Assembly (NCBI GenBank): GCA_009667805.1
Contig: CM019069.1
Location: forward strand, 59,203,422-59,267,421
Length of the DNA stretch: 64,000 nt
Direction of reading: 5' to 3'
From: Leptobrachium leishanense
Taxonomy: Eukaryota > Chordata > Amphibia > Anura > Megophryidae
How positions within the stretch are numbered: the stretch's first letter is position 1; every line of letters begins with the position of its first letter. Positions 43,833 through 54,289 of the stretch are shown piece after piece. Below the pieces are notes generated by a model. That model worked only from the letters and a program-made list of their open reading frames with translations, did no database searches and was not told the DNA's origin. A program made the translations under genes and the position numbers.

Positions 43833-45067
43833 TTATGGTTACATTTTGCCACATACAGTATATCTGTATGTAGCGTTAATATATGCCTGGTTGATTTTGT
43901 TGGTGAACCGTTGAGGCCTAATGACTGGCTGAGTATAATGGAAGATGGAGATCCAAAACATCTGATGATACAAGGTTGCCGAGCCCTGTTTTTGGCCAAT
44001 CATCACATTTGTACGTTAAAATATTTTTATGCTACTTTCTTGGTTACCACTGACATTTTTCAGCAGTTATGTAGGTAAAGAAAACCCTACACACAAAGCC
44101 ACCCTAACAATGCAAAATTGTAACCCATTATTGATTCATTTATTTTTTTCATAGTCTGATTTTTTTTTTTATATAGTCTGAATTCTACCACATCAACAAA
44201 CTGGTTGTGGCTCCATCTTTTATCTACATCAAAGTTACAATGTACACGACCACTTAAAAAGAATATATGTCAACCTAATGGAACCAATCTGTTGTCTGAA
44301 GGCACAAGCTGACAAATGACATTGCCCTCCTAGATAGACATCTTTTATGTTGGTCAGTAAAAGGCTTTCTTACTACTTCTTGAAAAGCTAAGTAAATTAA
44401 CCTTTATGACCCACATTTTAAACTACAAACTGCAAGTCCTTTTTCTTTACTTCAAATCAAGTCCTTTTAATAAAGCCAACACGTGCTTGAAGACCAGCAG
44501 AAGCTTGATTCATCATGAACTACTTACTGGTACATTTATTAATTAGATCACATATGTCTCTAATAAAGAACTTAACTGTGAAATAACTAAAAAAATAATT
44601 TAATTAATAGGACATACTCTTGATCGACTTGTATGCATCTAGTATCACCAAAGAAAGTGGGTACTGAAGTGTCGTATTAGTTCCATAGAGCAAGAAGACC
44701 GGGCCAATGATATGAGGATTTGACAGCATTGTCAATGTAGTTTTTTATGTATTGCCATCTCACAGGATGTGGATGGGTGGTAAACCATTTATGTTTGTCT
44801 CTGTTTATGTTCCATAAATGTAAGCTCTGTGAATGTAGCTCTTTCCATTAATGTGATAAATTTTGAATACATACCTCTCCTACTTCAGTCATGGTTACAT
44901 ACATAGATGTTAGCATAAGAGACGGATGGAAAACCTTGATTATAAAAATCAAGAACCCAAAATAAATAGTTTATTCGAAATTATTGATACCGATGATTTA
45001 TGGGGAAGAGTCAAATACACATCTACACTTTCTTCTATTTGGTAAGTTTCATTTCAAAAGAGTGGGA
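43833..45067. other. Anonymous sequence
   Basis: No convincing feature in 1.2 kb. This is the flank of the L1 insertion. Confidence 0.5.
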
Positions 45068-45079
45068 AGAGGAGAAATC
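45068..45079. repeat. 12-bp TSD of the L1, left copy
   Basis: agaggagaaatc occurs at 45068-45079, directly before the T-run that is the L1 poly(A) tail reversed. It recurs at 52829-52840 beyond the 5' end of the L1. Confidence 0.88.
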
Positions 45080-47030
45080 CTTTTTTTTTTTAAATTGAAA
45101 AGTTTTTATTGAATTTTCAACAGTTCATTTGTAAATGGTAAAGCAATACTTCAATAACCAAACAATACTTTTAAGAAAAAACAAAAAGAAACAAACAACA
45201 TACATTTGTCGCTGCTGCGTTTGTCGACAATAAAGTGTAACCTAACAGTTATTCTAGGTGTGTGCCCCGTTCCACATTCCGCTTCTCTAGGACTTCACCA
45301 GAGACCCCATTAGGATTGGTATCATACGTCAGTCACTCATGTAAGCCTCCCCGTGTATGCTCCCCTCAATCTAGTTGGTAGATATAAGATACGTGTCCCA
45401 AATATACCAGAAGTTCCTCTTAGATGGTAGAGTTCCTGTAACTGTCCGGGACATTGCGTCTAATAAGCGAAATTCTTTTAGGCGGTCAGTAATTAGAGTG
45501 AGAGATGGGAGGTCGGTAGACTTCCACCTAGCTGCCACCATTAAGGACGATATGTTCAGGATGTGTGCTAGCATTTGTTTCTGGAACCTGGAATATGAAT
45601 TCGGGAAGAGTTGAAGGAGCACTATCTCCGGGGTAGGATCCACTGTGACACCTAGAATCTTGGAACTCAATGTCGCCACCTCCCTCCACCATCCCTCCAA
45701 AGGGGGGCACGTCCACCAAGTATGGTAATATGTTCCTCTTGATAACCCACATCTCCAGCATGTGGAGGAAGCCCCACTTGCCATGTGGCTCTCTCTATCA
45801 GGCGTTAAGTACCACCTATATAGTAACTTTTTACGTGCTTCTCAGAATGATGCACATTTAAACTTGCTTCTGTCATCCGAGAAACTATTTCTCCACTGTT
45901 CCCTTGGGAGTTCCCTTCCCAGGTCTTTCTCCCAATTTCTCTGATATTCCCAATGTTTATTAGCTGTGGATGTAAGTAGGAGATCGTAACAGATGGATAT
46001 CATTTTCCTCTGTTCTAGGGGGTGGGAACATCTATTTTCAAATGGAGAAAGCAGGGGGCGCGTAGAAGATAATTTCCCTCCAAGTCCCCACACCGCTAGT
46101 TGAGATTGGATCTGACCGTATGATAGCCACAGTGAACCGGGAATGGCATATTTATCAATTAGTCGGGGAAAGGAGAGAAATCCCTCCTGATCAAAAAATT
46201 GGAAGAGCCTTGTCACGGCGTGTAGTGTCCATACCCGTGGGTCAAAGTTAGGAATGAGGTGGCCTAACACCGTTAGTGGGGCTGCCAGGGCAATGGGGTG
46301 ATAATTTAAGAGTTTAGCTGTGTTATTGTCCCATTCTCTACGAAGTAGGCTGGCAAAAGGAGGAAGAGGTGGCAATTTAGGACGTAGGGATCTGGGCAGC
46401 CAGAGGATTATTGAAGGGGAATATGGGAGAAAATAAACCGAGAGAAATCTAGTCCACTGGGGACCTGGAGGAGTCATAAGAAGGGCTTGGGCTGCTGTTA
46501 ACATGGATGCTTTATAATACATTAATATATTAGGGACCCCCATCCCTCCGCTTTCTATAGATTGATTCAGTAGGGCCGCTTTCACTCTAGGACGTTTACC
46601 TCGCCAGACAAATTTGGAGAGTACAGATTGCAGGTTCGAAAGATAGCTTCGCGGCAAAGCTATTGGGAGGGCACAGAAAAGATAAAGCAGTTTTGGCAGT
46701 AGAGACATTTTAAGTGCTGCAATTCTACCCGCCCAGGACACCTCTACCTTCGACCAATTCATACATAGATTTCTGAGTTGTGTAAGCATAGGTTGATAGT
46801 TATTAATAAATAGTTCTGCGCTAGAAAATGCAATTTTGACCCCCAAATATGTAATGTGTGATTTCTTCCAGTCATAGGGGTAGTCAATTTGTAAGGGGAG
46901 AAGAGTCTCTTGGGGAATCGCAAACGACAACGCTTGTGACTTCTTCAAATTAATTTTATGAAAAGAGGCTTTACCATAACTATCTAGAATCTCGTGAAGG
47001 GCTGGTAGAGATGATGATGGTTCTGTCAGC

Positions 47031-47045
47031 GTCAATAGTATATCG
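47031..47045. repeat. 15-bp TSD of PLE3, left copy
   Basis: gtcaatagtatatcg occurs here and at 49113-49127. Deleting one copy and the insert restores the continuous L1 reading frame FADDILLTLTEPSS. Confidence 0.95.
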
Positions 47046-47559
47046 AAATAAATAACCTGGATCGGCGCAAAATAATGCTCTCTGGGGTCCTGGAATCTCG
47101 CGTATATATGTATAAAAAAGGAGACAAATAATAGTGCAACACTGATATATACAAATTACTGTAAGTGTATATGAGATATATCCCACTCACAAATATAGAG
47201 CCGTAACACTGGCTCTAAGTGGGTCCAGGCATGTGGGTGATTATCTTCAATTTCTTAGGTGACCCCCACCTTACAGCAAATTTTCTGTCCAGAATTTTAT
47301 GCAGTGGAGAAAAAAGGAAAATTTCCTTGTGTAGATCCACAGACAAAGTTCACAGTGTTGTGTACAGTTGGAATCGTACTCACATTTTGAGGAGCTCACA
47401 TAGCTCGTGGATGTATGCCCATGGGTTTTTTTAGATGGGAAAAAACCCAAAGGAAAAACCACCAATGATCCAGGAAACAGCACCAATAATCCAGGAAACA
47501 GCAAAGCAGGAAACGGGATTGAAGGTAGAAAATAAAATTTATTAAAATATAGTTAAAAT

Positions 47560-47615
47560 AACCACCAGAACGCGTTTCGCCGCATCAAGTAGTGGCTTCA
47601 TCAGCTGGAATGGTT
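47560..47615 (-). ncRNA. Hammerhead ribozyme, PLE3 arm (antisense to its RT)
   Basis: On the minus strand CTGATGA (47598-47604) is followed by a stem II of GCC paired with GGC around a longer loop. GAAA, CGCG and GTT precede the predicted cut. Stem I pairs CCAG with CTGG and AACCA with TGGTT. Core bases are intact, though stem II is weaker than in PLE1 and PLE2. Confidence 0.75.
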
Positions 47616-48672
47616 GTAATGGGCTTGTAGGCCCTTTTATAGTGTCCATAAGTAGTCTTAATTGTCCCCATGTGTCCTGTTTGCTGTCCCGATTGATCCT
47701 TCCATTTTCAGCGGCGTCTGGTGCTGGGCGCCGCCATTTTGCGCATGCGCGGTTTACTTCCGCGTTCCACCGCGTTCCAAACGCCTATTCTCTTACTTCC
47801 GCGTTCCACTGCGTTCCAAACACCGCTATTTTACTTCCGGTCGGCGGTTTCTTAACCAGAAGATGGAAATGGATACAGAATTCTCTTTCTCTTCACAATA
47901 TTCAGAGTTTGGGGTTTTAATAAACCTTTTTCCTTTTCATCATATGCAGTACAAAAACAAAAAATTACATGCATTAAACTCAAATGAGATCAACATGATT
48001 AAAATAAATTGTGCACCCCGCAGGGTCTCCCTATGGACCAGCAATATATTTATATCTCATGCATAATACCTAAAAAAAGGGGGAATTGGAGGCTATTTTA
48101 TATGTATTAAACTTTTTTTGAAAAAACTATCTTATAGTATTTGTAAAGGTAAATAATTCAATAGTGGCCATATAGATACCATCCCATTTAGTGAACTTCT
48201 TTATCAAAAAAGTGGCTAGTGCTGTATTTTAAAATTTATTGCAATTTGATATCTATTTGATAAAATATTGATTAGTGTGATATATTAATAATGTAAACCT
48301 CATTTATGCAAAAATATTATGCAAAATTATTATTAAAGTGCTATTTGCTAAATTTGTGTTCAATTAAATGTATTATCATTTTTAAAGTGCTTTTGTTCAG
48401 TGTATTAATTACAAAACTATGTGTCTAGAATATATAACAATATCCTCCCTTTGAAATGATTAATAATAAATGTCAAAAAATCTCATTTATATGAGAGTAC
48501 TATTTAAAGTGCCATATCATTACTGACTATTGTTTAAATGTCAAATGTATACCTAATTAAGTGTATTATTGATTTCAAGTGCTTTAATACATTATATATT
48601 ATTCAATAAAGTGAGAAAAAAAAAATTATAATAATTTTATGAATTTATTTTCTCACAATTTTTCTTCCCCAC

Positions 48673-49023
48673 ATGTGGTATTTTAATCTTTATTTATATA
48701 TAGCCCCTTTCATCATGAAAGGTGAAGAGGGTAGGTATATATTTTATTTTAAGAACATCCCCCTCTATAGACGTTACATCGATGACGTATTTTTTGTTTG
48801 GAGAGGCAGTGAGGAAGACCTGATCACCTTTTTGGATAGTCTCAATAGTCAAGTTTGGGGTATTGCATTAGAAAATAAATGGAGCAGGGAGAAAATAACT
48901 TTTCTTGACCTAGAAATATACATCAGTGAAGGATCTGTCAAATGTAAAACTTTTTTCAAAGAGGTAGATACTAATACCTATATTATTAGGTTATTTATTT
49001 CATTATTGTGTGTAATGGTATAG
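48673..49023 (+). pseudogene. PLE3 reverse transcriptase fragment
   Basis: The frame includes [20 protein letters not shown] (motif C YIDD), then LENKWSREKITFLDLEIYI and FKEVDTNTYI, matching the same segment of PLE2 (RFIDDIFFIWRGEEEEL...NFLDLEIYIEED). Upstream RT motifs A and B and the downstream endonuclease are absent. The first 30 codons before NIPLYRRY are not PLE-like. Confidence 0.85.
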
Positions 49024-49112
49024 GGGAAACCACTATATCCTGAGATTGGCTATCTGGGCACCCTGGTGGTGGATGCATGTTGTGTGGCGCTGCACCATTC
49101 TTTGTTTATATT

Positions 49113-49127
49113 GTCAATAGTATATCG
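49113..49127. repeat. 15-bp TSD of PLE3, right copy
   Basis: Identical to 47031-47045. It encodes part of the RT motif C of the host L1 on the minus strand. Confidence 0.95.
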
Positions 49128-51713
49128 TCCGCAAAGAGGCTCACTTTGCTCTGTGTGGGGCCTATGTGTATGCCTTGGACTTCTGATGCTTGCCTAATGG
49201 CTTGTGCGAGTGATTCAAGCGCCAACGCATAAAGTAGGGGTGATAACGGGCATCCCTGCCTTGTACCGTTAGAAATATTAATGGGATCGGATGTGAAGCC
49301 AGCATTCAAGACCTGTGCAGTGGGGAATGTATAAAGCCCCTCCACCGCCTTAATCAAAGCGACTGGGAAATTAAATTTTAACAATACGTGATGCAAGTAG
49401 GACCAATTAATCCGGTCAAAAGCTTTTTCCGCGTCTAATGATAGTAATAAGGTAGGTTGGGACGTTTGGACTACATGGTCAATGAGGGTAAGTACTTTCA
49501 GGGTGTTATCTGGGCCTTGTCTATTTTTTATGAAGCCTACTTGGTCATCCGTCACTAAGAATGGCAGTACCTCGGCTATTCTAATCGCCATAATCTTCGC
49601 GTATAACTTGGTGTCGACATTAAGGAGCGATATAGGACGATATTGTGAGCAGTGAGGAGAGGGAAATGGCGTTTTAGGGATTGTTACAATATGCGCTGCT
49701 AACCACTCTCGAGGTGGTTGACGCGATTCAAAGAGTGATCGATAAAATTTTAGCAGATGGGGTTGGAGATCAGGAAAACATTTATAATATTTCGCTGTGA
49801 ACCCGTCTGGCCCAGGGGCCTTGCCATTAGGTAAACTTTTTAGAGCCGATGTTAACTCAATATAGGTTATGGGTCTGGTTAGCTCGTCTTGGAGGTTATC
49901 TGACAGCTGCGGAAGGTGAAGGGAGTTTAAGAAGGGAAATATGTCCTGTAGGGAAGGTTGGTGTACGTCGGGTTCTGTAGATAGGTTATACAGGGAGGCG
50001 TAATACTGTGCAAAGCAGTCAGCTATTTGTCTTGGTTGGTGTTTGAGCTGCCCCTCCCGATCTAATATTTGTGGTATTCGTGATTTACCCATTTTGGCTT
50101 TCAGTTTGTTAGCTAGCATTCTGCTTGCCTTGTTACTGTAAATATAGCATCTCGCCTTAAGTCTACGCGACACCCATGTGTAATCTAGTTTGTCCAACTC
50201 CATCAGTTGTCTGCGAAGGTCTGTAATCTGAGACAGGGAGGCCTCCGTACGAAGTCGTTTGTGGGATTCGTCAGCTATTGTAATTTGGTGTAGCAGGGAT
50301 AGTCTATAGTCCGTTCGTTGTTTTTTAAGACGCGCACCCCATTTGATTAGAATACCCATCACTACTGCTTTGTGAGCTTGCCATAATACTCCCTCTGATA
50401 TCTCTTCAGACGAATTCTCTCTAAAATAATTAGATAAGGCAGATTGTATTTCTTCTCTGATCTCAGGACGAGATAATAACGATTCATTCAATCGCCAGGG
50501 GGCTCTACCACCCGAATCATAGGCCTCTGCAATACACAATATAGTTGGAGCATGATCTGACCACGTTATAGGTCCAATATAACAGTCCCGGACTTGGGTT
50601 AGGGCATCACCTTTCATAAACATATAGTCTATTCGAGAATATACATTATGGGCTGTGGAAAAAAAGGAGTGACCCGTTTCTCCTGGGTGTAACAATCGCC
50701 AGACATCAAAAAGTTGGTGCGCTGCCAATAAGTTCGTATATCTGGTGCGAGCCACCCTCACTCGCTTTGAGGCTCGGGATGGTAAATCCAGGGACATGTT
50801 GAAATCTCCACAAACAACCAGTCTGCCAGCTAGTGACTTTTGCATTCGGGAGAAAACCTTGTTCAAAAAGGGAAGTTGGGAGTCGTTCGGGCTATACACA
50901 TTAACGATGGTGTAAACGATATGGTTCAAGGAGCACGTTAAGATAATAAATCTTCCATTGGGATCAACCACTTTATGAATCAGGCTAAAGGCGAGACGGT
51001 TCTGAATTCAAATGGATACTCCCCTAGTTTTCGTTGGGGAAGTCGCATGAAACTGCGTAGTGAATTGTGGCAAATATAACCTGGGATACGCAGAGTGTTT
51101 AAAATGCGTCTCTTGGAGGCAGATTATATCCGGTTTCTCAGAGTTAATATCCGTGTATAGGGAGTGTCTCTTGTGAGGGATATTTAACCCCTTCACATTC
51201 AACGAGAATATTTTCATGGTATGAGACTTACTATGTGGAAAAGGAGCAGGCATTACAGGGGAGCCGTTGGTTCAGTGAAACCCATGGAACCTCTTCAGGA
51301 CAGACAGGAAGGCGGCGTGCTCCAGCACTGTCAGGGGAGACCTCCGTAAGGATAAATCCAGACCCCAGAAAAGACGATCCAGGTATTCGTAATTCTGTCA
51401 AGGCAAGCAGCGACAAACAAAACGGAAAAATAAGAAAAGAAAAAAAAACACAAACAAAAAGGGAACCCTTCAGTGTCCCAAATATGTACAATACCCATCT
51501 CCTCCTGGAGCTGGTAAAAACCTCCAGCTCGCCCCGGTCCAACAGGGAGAGGTACGGGGGAAAAATTGTGCCCAGATCCAGGACAAAGGGGGTGCCGAGC
51601 ACACGTCGTCCCCGCTCAGCCATTCAGAACCCGGTGCAAGACCCCTCGTGGCTCCTTTTATATGAAGAGTAGACGGAGCTCATAATGAAGACCACCACTT
51701 CGACTTCATGTTA

Positions 51714-52679
51714 TCATTTCCCAGTGTTCACTCGATGCCATTCTTGCGAAACTTTTGATGGGGTTGGTTGGGCCTCTTGAGTTGGCGTGCAATCACCAGT
51801 GAGATTCCATTCTCGCAGAAGATGAAAACCTGTAGTAATATCAGTCATGACATGAAGAGTGTTTTGTCTCCATACAAGTAGTTTGGTCGGATATCCCCAT
51901 CTATACGGCATTTTGTGTTCTCTCAAGATCATTGTGACAGGTGTAAATTCCCGTCTTTTAGCCATGGTCGCTGCAGAAAGGTCTGGAAAGAACGGGATGG
52001 ACAAGTATGGCTCAGGCAGCTTCCCTATCTTCCTGACCTCAGACATCAGCTTTTCCTTGACACGAAAGAAATGGACTCTGACTAATGCATCTCGAGGTAT
52101 CGTGGAGGCCATATTTTTTGGTTTGGGAAGTCTGTGCACTCTATCCAGCTGCAAATCTTGGGCAGGCGTTGATGGGAGAAGTGACTGGAAAAGACTTGTG
52201 ACATATGCATTTAGATCTTCAACTTTAACTGATTCTGGAATACCTCTGAGTCTTATGTTGTTTCTTCTAGAATGATCTTCCAGGTCAGCCATCTTCCGTT
52301 GCATTGATTCCTGTGTCGTTTTAAGTGACTTGTAGGCATCCACCAGTTCGTTATGAGCTAGGCATAAATCATCTGTTTTCGCCTCCAGTTGGTCAGTGCG
52401 GTCACCAAGATCACGTATATCTTTGTGAAGTTCTGTCACTATTGCTTTAAAATCTTCCTGCAACGAGTCTCTTAACTCCCCCAACATGGCTCTGAGTTGT
52501 TGTTCAGAAGCCGGATGAGAGGTTGGTGGGCTCGAGGGAGAGGTCTCTCCAGCCGCGTCGTGCTGCCGAGGGGAGCACGCACCCTGGGAGCCGCCATCTT
52601 GTGAGGCCTTCCCTTTCCGCGCTGATTCCGGGAGCTCCAAGCAGCGTTGTGCCTTCGAGGGAGCCTTTGGTGGGGCCAT
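51714..52679 (-). CDS. L1 ORF1 protein (RNA-binding), intact 321-aa frame
   Basis: The ATG at 52679 opens a 321-codon frame without interruption. Residues 1-60 are Lys/Ser/Pro-rich and likely disordered. About 65-145 is a heptad-like coiled coil (LRDSLQEDFKAIVTEL, LGDRTDQLEAKTDDL), which in L1 drives trimerisation. From about 148 the conserved LEDHSRRNNIRLRGIPES marks the RRM-type domain. The C-terminal domain contains RVHFFRVKEKLM and a YPTKLLVW-like strand. The protein is a nucleic-acid chaperone that packages L1 RNA into cytoplasmic particles. It could still be translated, although its partner ORF2 is dead. Confidence 0.9.
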   Translation of the reverse strand: MAPPKAPSKAQRCLELPESARKGKASQDGGSQGACSPRQHDAAGETSPSSPPTSHPASEQQLRAMLGELRDSLQEDFKAIVTELHKDIRDLGDRTDQLEAKTDDLCLAHNELVDAYKSLKTTQESMQRKMADLEDHSRRNNIRLRGIPESVKVEDLNAYVTSLFQSLLPSTPAQDLQLDRVHRLPKPKNMASTIPRDALVRVHFFRVKEKLMSEVRKIGKLPEPYLSIPFFPDLSAATMAKRREFTPVTMILREHKMPYRWGYPTKLLVWRQNTLHVMTDITTGFHLLREWNLTGDCTPTQEAQPTPSKVSQEWHRVNTGK

Positions 52680-52828
52680 CGCTAGTGTCCCTGAGTGTTA
52701 AGGGGCTTACCCCGTGAATTTGACGGGATTCCGCTGGGTATGAGAGCCGCAGGGTTGAAATTATGCCGGCGGGTAGACGGAGCTCAGCTCACTCGCGTCC
52801 TCCTCGCATGGCTTCCGGACACGCCCCC

Positions 52829-52840
52829 AGAGGAGAAATC
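52829..52840. repeat. 12-bp TSD of the L1, right copy
   Basis: agaggagaaatc, matching 45068-45079, marks the 5' end of the L1. Confidence 0.88.
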
Positions 52841-52977
52841 TTGATATCGCTGCGGACAATAGGCATAACATTCTCCATCAAACATTTTGCTCAAGACTCC
52901 ATCAAACTCAATATCTTGCTCAGGACTACGCCACTGGGTTCTCAGTGCAATTTAATAACCTTAACCTTTTGAGTTAA

Positions 52978-53495
52978 AGGGGCACTAAACCCCCGCTTTC
53001 ATCTGCACAATTATTATTTTTTATTTTTTTTAGGCTAAAATACTCACCTTTTTTCCCTTGGCACCAGGCTGCTCCTCCCCTCCAGTTCAAGCTTCTGAAA
53101 TACCGTAGTCCCTGCAGCTTTTTATTTTTACACAAATCACCTTTTTTACTCAAGTTCTGTAGCATGTGCGCAGAACGATGGATCAGAGCTGCTTGCACAT
53201 GCGCAGGACAGGATTCATCGGCTGCCTCTCTTAGGACGCTCCCTATTGCAATCGTCCTGAGAGAGGCTGATATCAGCAAGCTGAGAGTGCAGACATCATC
53301 GGTGACAGAGTTGGTGATCTGCAACTCGGATAATTCAATCTCCCAGCTGTCTGATGATGTGCAAATGGATGGAGGAAAGAAACTGCTCTGTCCACGCAGT
53401 ATTTTTAGCCAAACGGCACCAGACGGAGGGGAGGCACTCCACACCGCCTGGCCACTTTAATAAGCTGAAGTGGTCAGGGTGTGTAGAGTGTCCCT
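52978..53495. mobile_element. TTAA-flanked DNA element (T2/Kolobok-like MITE)
   Basis: TTAA at 52974-52977 and 53496-53499 flanks an element with ends AGGGGCACTA and agtgtcccT. The motif TTAAAGGRR is the hallmark of the T2 family in frogs (established knowledge). The 518-bp interior contains diffuse inverted repeats, for example ctctcttaggacg at 53227 against tcctgagagagg at 53261. It has no transposase, so it needs one supplied in trans. Confidence 0.83.
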
Positions 53496-53499
53496 TTAA

Positions 53500-53890
53500 T
53501 TTATTAAGAAACATATCGCCTTAAAGTGACATTGCCAACGGGAATTTACTTTCTGTGAATCAGTTTAAAAGATGGAAGAAAACACTTCAAAATTATTTAC
53601 TCTGACCAAGTTTTAATACGTTTCGTGATAATCCCTCTTGAAGAACGCATTTTTCAGGATGGTAGTGGCCATTTTGGAATTGTATCACAATGTTTAAACT
53701 CTTGGTGATGGTCACTGATGGATAAAAAGCTTGACTACTGGAATCAGAAGCCAGCAGTAAATCAAAGTGGTCGATTTGCACACCTGCTCACAATTTTATA
53801 CTGTGCAGGATGCCAGAAACTGTTCTTTGAGCCATCTGATGATGTTTTACTAAAATGATCAGTTATCAAAAACCTATATGTACAGTAACA
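53500..53890. other. Anonymous sequence
   Basis: No clear feature. The phrase acgtttcgtgataatccctcttgaag (53619-53644) faintly resembles a decayed ribozyme-type PLE end but lacks the core. Confidence 0.4.
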
Positions 53891-53897
53891 TATACCA

Positions 53898-54028
53898 GAG
53901 ATCTCAAACTCTGGCGCCCCCAGATGTTTCTGAATTACACCTCCCATGATTCTATGGCCCTTTATTGCTTTCAAAGATTTCTGGGAATTGTGGGCAATAA
54001 ACATCTGGGGGCCAGATTTTGAGATCCT
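53898..54028. mobile_element. Short inverted-repeat element (gagatctcaaactctggc ends)
   Basis: Left gagatctcaaactctggcgc with cccagatgttt pairs with right aaacatctgggggccagatt followed by ttgagatcctc. The arms are about 50 bp, with acctcccatgat typical of short frog palindromic elements in the middle. No TSD resolved. Confidence 0.75.
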
Positions 54029-54120
54029 CAACCTGTCTTTCATCAATATGATATGAGTGTTATGTGGTTATGGAAGCTGCAAATATTAAACTTATCTAGC
54101 ATATTCCTAGAATAATGTAC

Positions 54121-54289
54121 CGGCTGGGTGGAGTAGAGGTAATGTCACTGCTCTGCATGGAGAGAGCCTGTGGAGTCATGGGTTCGATCCCAGCAAGCAA
54201 CCTCTCCAGTAAGTGTCCTTGGCAAGACACCCAACGGTACATACTCGCCACCCAGGACATACTTGAAAACAAGAGAAATCTTAATGTAT
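54121..54289 (+). repeat. tRNA-derived SINE, copy 1, main part
   Basis: A tRNA-like head carries ggctgggtggagtagaggt (A-box area) and a perfect B box ggttcgatcc at 54181-54190. A body (ctctccagtaagtgtccttg, aagacacccaacggtaca) follows. The tail (ggacatacttgaaaac, gagaaatcttaatgtat) is the LINE A 3' tail. Internal A and B boxes would recruit RNA polymerase III. The copy is interrupted at 54289 by an LTR and ends at 55398-55415. Confidence 0.85.

Larger units (their letters stand above)
47046..49112 (+). mobile_element. PLE3: deleted Penelope-like element in L1
   Basis: This 2.07-kb insert has a 15-bp TSD. It starts with an arm containing an antisense hammerhead (47560-47615) and boxes shared in order with the PLE2 left arm (ccactcacaa, cactggctct, cttccttgtg). 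An AT-rich region with TTTAAAGTGC motifs (48120-48650) follows, then an in-frame RT fragment (48673-49023) and about 90 bp. Most of the ORF and the whole 3' arm are missing. It is a separate family related to PLE2. Confidence 0.85.
45371..51253 (-). pseudogene. L1 ORF2: endonuclease-RT, split by PLE3
   Basis: The endonuclease (51253-50450) has FSLNVKGLN, CLQETH, VYSPNDSQ, CGDFNMSLD, SRIDYMF and WSDHAPT, the APE catalytic blocks. The RT (about 50000-46900) has LPNGKAPGPDGF, YRPISLLNVDTKLYAKI, LLLSLDAEKAFDRINW (motif A), NGTRQGCPLSPLLYALALE (motif B) and FADD (motif C, split by PLE3 at 49113-49127/47031-47045). The C-terminal part ends with a Cys-His motif CWRCGLSRGTYYHTWWTC near 45700-45755. 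The frame is the same on both sides of the two stops, TGA near 51006-51008 and TGA near 45839-45841. The product would nick target DNA and reverse-transcribe the L1 RNA. This copy is inactive. Confidence 0.92.
45080..52828 (-). mobile_element. L1-type LINE, close to full length, split by PLE3
   Basis: The element has a 12-bp TSD, a poly(A) tail (T-run 45081-45092), a 3' UTR (45093-45370), ORF2, ORF1 and a 5' UTR (52680-52828). Without PLE3 it is about 5.67 kb. ORF1 is open throughout. ORF2 has two in-frame TGA stops and the PLE3 insertion but otherwise keeps its frame. It is therefore relatively young compared with other LINEs here. ORF1 and ORF2 are separated by about 460 bp. Confidence 0.92.

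Noticed and set aside
53612..53660. Hammerhead ribozyme near acgtttcgtgataa
   Set aside because: No CTGATGA core and no pairing stem I. The similarity is limited to a cgaaacgt string.
54121..54200. Functional tRNA gene
   Set aside because: The B box is good, but the sequence does not fold as a complete cloverleaf by eye. It continues into a SINE body and LINE tail and exists in three copies.
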